DNA from: Pseudomonas furukawaii
GTDB taxonomy: Bacteria > Pseudomonadota > Gammaproteobacteria > Pseudomonadales > Pseudomonadaceae
Length of the DNA: 64,000 nucleotides
Direction: 5' to 3'
Assembly (NCBI RefSeq): GCF_002355475.1
Contig: NZ_AP014862.1
Span: 2,666,001-2,730,000 of the forward strand
Under the pieces are notes generated by a model. It searched no databases and was not told the DNA's origin. It saw nothing but the letters and a program-made list of their open reading frames with translations. The translations under genes and the position numbers were made by a program. Position 1 is the stretch's first letter; every line of letters starts with the position of its first letter. This document shows, piece after piece, positions 58,793 to 64,000 of the stretch.

Positions 58793-59929
58793 ATGACTTT
58801 CAAGCACTACCTGCGGCATTGGTTCGCCGCTTTCCTGCCCGAAGCCCCCCATACCCGTCCCCGCGAATGGCTGCGCGCCGCCTTCGGCACGGGGCTCGGC
58901 TACTTCATCAGCACCTGGTTGTGCGGCCTGCTCTTCGGCGGGGAGGCGGTGCTGTCCTTCGCCGGCCCGCTGGCGGCCTCGGCGGTCCTGGTGTTCGCCG
59001 TGTCCTCCGGGGCGCTGGCGCAACCCTGGTCCCTGGTCGGCAGCTACCTCTGCGCCTCGGCCGTGGCGGTGCTGGTCAGTCATACCCTCGGTGCGGGGCT
59101 GGCCCAGGCCAGCCTGGCGCTGGCGCTGAGCCTGCTGCTGATGTGCCCGTTGCGCTGCCTGCATCCACCGGGCGGGGCGGTGGCCTTCTGCATGGTGCTG
59201 GCCGCGCCGGCGCTGAAGGCTCCGGTCTGGTATCCCATCGGGCTGGCCCTGGCCGGCGCCGGCAGCCTGCTGGCGACGGCGCTGCTCTACAACAACCTGA
59301 CCCGGGTGCGTTATCCCCGCGTCCACAACCGCGAGGCGGACGACCACCTGACGCGCGACGCGCCGCCCAGCGAACGGCTTGGCATCGTGGCGCAGGACCT
59401 GGATCGGGCGCTGGAGGAGGTCGGCGAGTTCGTCGACATCACCCGCGAGGACCTGGAGGTGATCGTCCGCAGCACCGAACGTCACGCCTTGCGGCGCGGC
59501 ATGGCGGACATCCGCGCCCGCGACATGATGGCCCGCGACCTGGTCTGTGGCACGCCGGAGATGCCGGTGGCCAGTGGGCTGCGGCTGTTGCGCCGGCATC
59601 ACCTCAAGGCCCTGCCGATCCTCGATGCCGCGGGGCGGCTGGTGGGCATCGTCAGCCTCAGCGACCTGGTGGGACCGGTGCGCATCGCCCGGGCGCGGCG
59701 CCTGGGATTCGGCTTCGGCCCTCGCCGGGAACGCCTGCTCGGGCAACTGATGAGCCGGCCGGTGCGCACCGTGGAGGCGGACACCCACGCGGTGGACCTG
59801 ATTCCGCTGCTATCGGACCGGGGCCTACACTGTCTCCCGGTGATGGAGAATGGCGCACTGGTGGGCGTCATCACCCAGACGGACCTGATCGTGGCGCTGC
59901 ACCGCGACCTGCTGGCGCACCTGGGCTGA
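58793..59929 (+). CDS. HPP family membrane protein with CBS domain pair
   Basis: A 378-residue fusion. Residues about 25-170 form an HPP domain (four spans, with RCLHPPGGAVAFCMVLAAPAL, the defining HPP motif). After a linker (about 180-240) come two CBS domains (DIRARDMMARDLVCGTPEMP to VGIVSLSDLVG, and LMSRPVRTVEADTHAVDLIP to VGVITQTDLIVAL). CBS pairs sense adenosine nucleotides. HPP proteins have been linked to nitrite transport in plants and cyanobacteria; the bacterial role is open. A LysR gene follows 70 bp downstream. Confidence 0.85.
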   Translation: MTFKHYLRHWFAAFLPEAPHTRPREWLRAAFGTGLGYFISTWLCGLLFGGEAVLSFAGPLAASAVLVFAVSSGALAQPWSLVGSYLCASAVAVLVSHTLGAGLAQASLALALSLLLMCPLRCLHPPGGAVAFCMVLAAPALKAPVWYPIGLALAGAGSLLATALLYNNLTRVRYPRVHNREADDHLTRDAPPSERLGIVAQDLDRALEEVGEFVDITREDLEVIVRSTERHALRRGMADIRARDMMARDLVCGTPEMPVASGLRLLRRHHLKALPILDAAGRLVGIVSLSDLVGPVRIARARRLGFGFGPRRERLLGQLMSRPVRTVEADTHAVDLIPLLSDRGLHCLPVMENGALVGVITQTDLIVALHRDLLAHLG

Positions 59930-59999
59930 TCCTCTCATCGACTCCTTTACGATGGACGCGGCACCGGCTGGACGCCGCGCCCCCTGAACGCAGGCCCCC

Positions 60000-60860
60000 A
60001 TGGACATCGACCTGACCCGCACCTTTCTCGAAGTCGTTCGCCACGGCAGTTTCGTCTCCGCCGCCGAGCGGCTGCACCTGACCCAGACCGCGGTCACCGC
60101 CCGTATCCAGAAGCTGGAGAGCCACCTCAACGCGACGCTCTTCGTGCGCAACCGCGCCGGCGCCCGGCTGACGCCCGACGGCGAGGCCTTCGTGCCTTTC
60201 GCCAACCAGATCCTGCAGACCTGGGAGGCGGCCCAGCGTGAACTGCCCATGCCGGACGGCTACCACAACGTGTTGCACATCGGTGGCGAGGTGAGCCTGT
60301 GCAATCCGTTGATGCTGCGCTGGGTCGGGCGCATCCGCGAGGTCATCGGCGACCACGCCGTGCGCGCGGAGGTCGCCGACGGCCAGACCTTGTTGCGCAA
60401 GCTGGAGCAGGGGACCCTGGACGCGGCGCTGGTGTACCAACCGAACTACTGGCCTGGGATGCAGGTGGAGCAGTTGCTGGAGGAGAAGCTGATCCTGGTG
60501 CGCGCCCGCAAGGCGGAGCCCTACGTCTACATCGACTGGGGCGAGACCTTCCGCCGCCAGCACGACCGCGCGCTGCCGGAGCACGCCAAGGCACCGGTCG
60601 CGTTCAACCTGGGGCCGCTGGCGCTGCAGTACATCCTGGAGTACGGCGGCTCCGGCTACTTCCGCACCCGGGTGGTCCAGCACTACCTGGACCGCAAGGT
60701 GCTCCGACGGGTGCCCAAGGCCCCGGAGTTCAGTTACCCCACCTACCTCATCTACTCCCGCGAGCGGGACGTCCCGGCCCTGCAGCAAGCCTTCGCGCTG
60801 CTGCGGGAGATCGTCGAGCAGGACACCGACTGGTCCCAGCGTTGGGACCCGGCGATCTAG
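60000..60860 (+). CDS. LysR family transcriptional regulator
   Basis: A 286-residue LysR protein. Helix-turn-helix DLTRTFLEVVRHGSFVSAAE, LTQTAVTARIQKLESHLN (residues about 4-60), effector domain with VLHIGGEVSLCNPLMLRWVG and DAALVYQPNYWPGMQVEQLL. The hydrophobic contact residues late in the effector domain (GGSGYFRTRVVQHYLD) are atypical. It lies directly after the HPP-CBS gene on the same strand and may regulate it. Effector unknown. Confidence 0.83.
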   Translation: MDIDLTRTFLEVVRHGSFVSAAERLHLTQTAVTARIQKLESHLNATLFVRNRAGARLTPDGEAFVPFANQILQTWEAAQRELPMPDGYHNVLHIGGEVSLCNPLMLRWVGRIREVIGDHAVRAEVADGQTLLRKLEQGTLDAALVYQPNYWPGMQVEQLLEEKLILVRARKAEPYVYIDWGETFRRQHDRALPEHAKAPVAFNLGPLALQYILEYGGSGYFRTRVVQHYLDRKVLRRVPKAPEFSYPTYLIYSRERDVPALQQAFALLREIVEQDTDWSQRWDPAI

Positions 60861-60876
60861 TCCGGCCACCCGCGCG

Positions 60877-61325
60877 CAGGAGCCGGCTTGCCGGCGAACG
60901 ATGCGGGCTGGGCGGTTCGCTAGCGAGCTCGCTCCTACAGGAACGGGAGGCCCGTAGGAGCCGGCTCGCCAGCGAATGACGCGAGCTGGGCGGTTCGCGA
61001 GCGAGCTCGCTCCTACAGGGCGGGAGGCCTGTAGGAGCCGGCTTGCCGGCGAACGACGCGGGCTGGGCGGTTCGCGAGCGAGCTCGCTCCTACAGGAACG
61101 GGAGGCCTGTAGGAGCCGGCTCGCCGGCGAATGACGGGGGCTGGGCGGTTCGCGAGCGAGCTCGCTCCTACAGGAACGGGAGGCCTGTAGGAGCCGGCTT
61201 GCCGGCGAATGACGGGGGGCTGGCGGTTCGCGAGCGAGCTCGCTCCTACAGGGGCGGGAGGCCTGTAGGAGCCGGCTTGCCGGCGAATGACGCGGGCTGG
61301 GCGGTTCGCGAGCGAGCTCGCTCCT
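60877..61325. repeat. six tandem BIME units (paired REP elements)
   Basis: A unit of about 77 bp repeats six times: GTAGGAGCCGGCTTGCCGGC, then a spacer with GACGCGGGCTGGGCGGTTCG, then the inverted REP GCGAGCGAGCTCGCTCCTAC and an ACAGGAACGGGAGGCC link. Units start near 60877, 60954, 61031, 61109, 61187 and 61266. The sixth is cut at GAGCTCGCTCCT by the IS1111-type element. Each unit can form two hairpins. It follows the LysR gene as an intergenic array. Confidence 0.88.
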
Positions 61326-61341
61326 GATATGGATTGACCTG

Positions 61342-61593
61342 TCAACTCTGGGTCTATTCTTTCGTTTTGTTCTTCTCCGCCAGTGGCTTCGGTTCAGGGG
61401 GTGGAGGGCGATTAGGCGACGGTGGATCACTCTGATATACGTGGGTTGGTTACCGACCTGACTTCACTTCGTCGCGGAGCTGCCCTTCTCTACGGTCGTG
61501 GGTCTGTCCTCCTCGCAGAGGACGCCACATAGGAGCGCCAGGGGTTCTCCTCACCGGCCCTCCACCCCCTGAACCGAAGCCACTGCTGCGGGT
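61342..61593 (-). ncRNA. candidate bridge-RNA region of the IS1111-type element
   Basis: The 250-bp non-coding end lies downstream of the transposase gene. IS110-family elements make a bridge RNA that guides target choice; in the IS1111 subgroup it is encoded in the end 3' of the gene. This stretch has the size and position, plus a perfect 29-bp inverted repeat (CAGTGGCTTCGGTTCAGGGG and complement) closing a 147-bp loop. Guide loops cannot be assigned by eye. Strand is assumed from the transposase. Confidence 0.5.
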
Positions 61594-62724
61594 TCATGCC
61601 ACGGCCTTACTGCCGTGTGCCTTGCCCGCCACCGCGCAGGCGATGGCCCAGATGAATCCCGCCAGCTCCCGGGCGATGGCGGTGGTGACCTGCTGCTTGA
61701 GCTTGCCCGCCGCCAGCAGCGCTCGATAACGACCACACAAGCGCATCTGCGCGTGCCAGGCGATGGCCTGAACCACCGCCGAGGTCTTCGCCGCGCGCGC
61801 CTCGATGACGCGTGTCTTGCGTGCCGGGAAACGGTAGTTCCACCCCGCTTCCACCAGCACCCGCCGGACATGGCCATTGCCCGTGCGGGTAATGCGGCCC
61901 TGGCGGCGTGAGCCACCGCTGGAGTGCTCGCTGGGAACCAGTCCCAGGTAGGCCATCAGCTCGCGCGGCGAGTCGAAGCGACTGAGGTCGCCCAACTCCG
62001 CCAACACCGTCATCGCCGTGATCAGGCTCACCCCGCGCAACGCCATCAGGGCTTGCGCCACCGTACCCAGCGACCAGCCGGCCAGCGCTTCGTGCATTTG
62101 CGCTTCCAGATCGGCCACCCGCCGTTGCATCGATTTAACGGTGTCGAGGTACTCCTGCAGGACGATCTGCTGCACCGGCGAGTCAAGTTTCACGCTCGCC
62201 AACCAGTGGAAATGGGCCTGGGTCCAGCGACTTTTACCGGCATAGACGTGCCCATGACGCAGCAAGAACGCGCCCAGGCGTTGCCGGCACTTCAGTTCCA
62301 GGGACTTCATGTCCTCCCGGGCGCGCGTCAAGTCGCGGATCGCTTCCTGCTCCTGATCCGGCACCCACACCGCCGTCAGCTCGCCCGCCCGATGCAGGCG
62401 CGCCAACATCAGGGCGTCCCGACGGTCGGTTTTCAACCGCTCGCCCGCCTTGCGCGGAATCAGCGAGGGCGCCACCACCACGCAACCATGGCCCAGCGCT
62501 GTCAGCTCACGGTAAAGGCCGTAGCCGCAGGGGCCGGCCTCGTAGCAGAAGCTCAACGCCTCGCCCTGCCGGCTCAGCTGCTTGAGCAGTTTGCGCAGCG
62601 CGCTGTCGCGGTTCTCGATGGTGCCGTGATAGTCCGGCTCACCGCGCCCCGGCCGTGCCACCGCGACAGCAATCGTCGCCTGGTGAACGTCCAAACCTAC
62701 ATAGACCTGGTTAAACTCGTTCAT
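61594..62724 (-). CDS. IS110-family (IS1111-type) transposase
   Basis: A 376-residue DEDD transposase. RuvC-like N-terminal domain with Asp12 (YVGLDVHQATI), Glu62 (CYEAGPCGYGLYREL), Asp100 and Asp103 (KTDRRDALML); a central coiled coil (about 125-215); and the C-terminal Tnp domain with MALRGVSLITAMTVLAELGD and HSSGGSRRQGRITRTGNGHV, which holds the catalytic Ser. Full-length and without stops, so probably active. IS110 enzymes use an RNA guide and make a covalent Ser-DNA link. Confidence 0.92.
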   Translation of the reverse strand: MNEFNQVYVGLDVHQATIAVAVARPGRGEPDYHGTIENRDSALRKLLKQLSRQGEALSFCYEAGPCGYGLYRELTALGHGCVVVAPSLIPRKAGERLKTDRRDALMLARLHRAGELTAVWVPDQEQEAIRDLTRAREDMKSLELKCRQRLGAFLLRHGHVYAGKSRWTQAHFHWLASVKLDSPVQQIVLQEYLDTVKSMQRRVADLEAQMHEALAGWSLGTVAQALMALRGVSLITAMTVLAELGDLSRFDSPRELMAYLGLVPSEHSSGGSRRQGRITRTGNGHVRRVLVEAGWNYRFPARKTRVIEARAAKTSAVVQAIAWHAQMRLCGRYRALLAAGKLKQQVTTAIARELAGFIWAIACAVAGKAHGSKAVA

Positions 62725-62836
62725 GACCTGTCCCCCTCGATGCGGCTCTGTGTTGGAGGTGTTTCCACCCCGAAAACATAACCCGCGCTTTCGAGGTGGG
62801 GCAGGTCAATCCATGATGTCTACAGGCGAACGACGC

Positions 62837-64000
62837 TCAGAGCCTGATCAACACCGACTTCAGCTCGGTGTAGTGCTCGATGGCAGCGGCACCCATCTCG
62901 CGGCCGACGCCGGAGAGCTTGTAGCCACCGAAGGGCAGGGCCGGGTCGAGGGCGCTGTGGCAGTTGACCCAGACGGAGCCGGACTTGATGCGCGGCACCA
63001 TGCGGTGGACGGCCGAAAGGTCGTTGGACCAGATGCTGGCGCCCAGGCCGTAGGGGTTGTCGTTGGCCATGCGCACGGCGTCGTCGATGTCGTCGAAGGG
63101 CATCGCCACCAGCACCGGGCCGAAGATCTCCTCCTGAACCAGGCGGTGTTTCTGGTCCACGTCGACGATCACCGTGGGCTTGACGAAGTAGCCGGGGCCG
63201 AAGCCTTCGCCGCCACAGGCGATGGTGGCGCCCAGTTCGCGGCCGAGGTTGATGTAGCCGGTGACGCGGTCCTGCTGCTTGGCGGAGATCAGCGGGCCCA
63301 TCTGCACGCTGGGGTCCAGGCCGTTGCCGAGTTTCATGCCGTTGGCGATGCCGGCGATGTCGGCCACCACCTTGTCGAAGTGCTTGCGATGGACGTAGAG
63401 CCGCGAGCCGGCGCAGCAGACCTGGCCCTGGTTGAAGAAGATGGCGGTGGCGGCGCCGGCGGCGGCCTCCTGCAGGTCGGCATCGGCCATGACGATGGTG
63501 GGCGACTTGCCGCCCAGCTCCAGGGTCACGCGGGTCATGTTGTCCATGGCGGCCTTGCCGATCTGCTTGCCCACCTCGGTGGAGCCGGTGAAGGTCAGCT
63601 TGTCGACACCCGGATGGCGGGTGAGGGCGACGCCGGCGTTGAGCCCGGTGCCGGTGACCAGGTTGAACACGCCCGCCGGGTAGCCTGCCTCCAGAACCAG
63701 CTCCGCCAGTTTCAGGGCGGTCAGCGGGGTTTCGTCGGCGGGCTTGAGCACCACGGTACAGCCGGTGGCGAGCGCCGGGCCGAGCTTCCAGCAGGCCAGC
63801 AGCAGGGGGAAGTTCCAGGCGACGATGGCACCGACGACGCCCACCGCTTCACGGCGGATGTAGCCGTGAAACTCGTCATTGGGCATGAGTGGCATGGAGA
63901 CGTCGACGCTGGAACCTTCGATCTTGGTGGCCCAGCCCGCCATGTAGCGGAGGAAGTCGATGGCCAGCTGCACGTCCATCACCTGGGCCACGGCGGCGCT
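62837..64000 (-). CDS. aldehyde dehydrogenase, C-terminal part (cut by window edge)
   Basis: 388 codons of an NAD(P)-dependent aldehyde dehydrogenase; the N-terminus lies beyond base 64000. Clear class motifs: VAWNFPLLLACWKLGPALAT, nucleotide loop FTGSTEVGK, general base in TLELGGKSP, catalytic Cys in FNQGQVCCAGSRLYVH (first of the CC pair or its neighbour) and C-terminal GGYKLSGVGREMG. The double Cys and SRLYVHRK wording fit the phenylacetaldehyde/betaine-aldehyde type branch. The IS1111-type element sits 16 bp after its stop, so the reading frame is untouched but its terminator may be displaced. Confidence 0.88.
   Translation of the reverse strand, partial: SAAVAQVMDVQLAIDFLRYMAGWATKIEGSSVDVSMPLMPNDEFHGYIRREAVGVVGAIVAWNFPLLLACWKLGPALATGCTVVLKPADETPLTALKLAELVLEAGYPAGVFNLVTGTGLNAGVALTRHPGVDKLTFTGSTEVGKQIGKAAMDNMTRVTLELGGKSPTIVMADADLQEAAAGAATAIFFNQGQVCCAGSRLYVHRKHFDKVVADIAGIANGMKLGNGLDPSVQMGPLISAKQQDRVTGYINLGRELGATIACGGEGFGPGYFVKPTVIVDVDQKHRLVQEEIFGPVLVAMPFDDIDDAVRMANDNPYGLGASIWSNDLSAVHRMVPRIKSGSVWVNCHSALDPALPFGGYKLSGVGREMGAAAIEHYTELKSVLIRL

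Larger units (their letters stand above)
61325..62820 (-). mobile_element. IS1111-type insertion sequence of the IS110 family
   Basis: Element of about 1.5 kb with one transposase gene on the minus strand. Subterminal inverted repeats ATGGATTGACCTG (61329-61341) and CAGGTCAATCCAT (62802-62814) are perfect over 13 bp, the mark of the IS1111 subgroup. It sits inside a REP: GAGCTCGCTCCT on the left and TACAGG on the right rejoin as the intact REP end CTCCTACAGG (one shared T). No target duplication beyond that, as expected for the family. The right edge is 16 bp from the aldehyde dehydrogenase stop. A 29-bp inverted repeat (61381-61409 and 61557-61585) lies in the long non-coding end. Confidence 0.85.

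Noticed and set aside
60877-61325. CRISPR array
   Set aside because: The repeated units are 77 bp, contain inverted REP pairs and have near-identical rather than unique spacers; there are no cas genes.
1-64000. tRNA, rRNA or known riboswitch
   Set aside because: No cloverleaf ending in CCA, no rRNA core sequences and no classic riboswitch core motif were noticed on either strand; a covariance-model scan was not possible here.

Overview
The window is a GC-rich bacterial chromosome segment. Its gene families point to Pseudomonas or a very close relative: tandem Pseudomonas-type REP/BIME repeats, SdsA1-type alkylsulfatase, hydroxyproline (lhp) genes, DUF3304/DUF2235 type VI secretion genes and FecI/FecR/TonB-receptor signalling. 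I saw no rRNA, tRNA or CRISPR array. Functions are assigned by recognising motifs by eye; no database search was run.

Layout. 1-5000: a SulP transporter (cut by the window edge) and a persulfide-dioxygenase-like metallo-hydrolase with a CsoR/CstR-like palindrome, then an AI-2E-type exporter, a DUF1772 membrane protein, an acetyltransferase and an NTF2-like protein. 5064-9020: two direct copies of a 1.1-kb cassette (BRO-N-domain gene, 86-codon partner gene and a long hairpin-rich leader) flanking a LysE exporter/LysR regulator pair. A third copy (21389-22165) lacks the partner gene, and a 67-bp relic lies at 11441-11507. 9229-11239: KtrA/KtrB potassium uptake. 11587-15435: FecI sigma factor, FecR regulator and an IutA-like receptor with a signalling domain. 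15541-17368: a low-GC islet with one P-loop ATPase gene between inverted repeats. 17413-21252: a LysR regulator, an organophosphate-type transporter and an FAD oxidoreductase, possibly for an organophosphonate or amine. 22337-24206: an orphan ketoacyl synthase with a divergent HxlR regulator. 24562-28556: a decayed EEP nuclease gene, a 600-residue protein of unknown type, a ProQ-family RNA chaperone and a conserved hypothetical.

30652-39240 is a complete trans-4-hydroxy-L-proline catabolic locus: AraC regulator, permease, pyrroline-2-carboxylate reductase, epimerase, deaminase, ketoglutarate-semialdehyde dehydrogenase and FAD dehydrogenase. Together these take hydroxyproline to 2-oxoglutarate. 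After it come an orphan fimbrial adhesin, a LysE gene fragment and an SDS sulfatase. 43170-47149 is a type VI effector module: two tandem DUF3304 lipoproteins (likely immunity) and a Tle1-like DUF2235 phospholipase, with duplication scars. 48013-56589 is a carboxylic-acid utilisation cluster: DUF1329 and DUF1302 envelope proteins, LysR, MFS importer, acyl-CoA dehydrogenase and acyl-CoA ligase.

The right end holds a diguanylate cyclase, an HPP-CBS membrane protein with a LysR regulator, six tandem BIME units, an IS1111-type IS110-family element inserted in the last REP (its long non-coding end is the expected place for a bridge RNA) and a truncated aldehyde dehydrogenase gene.
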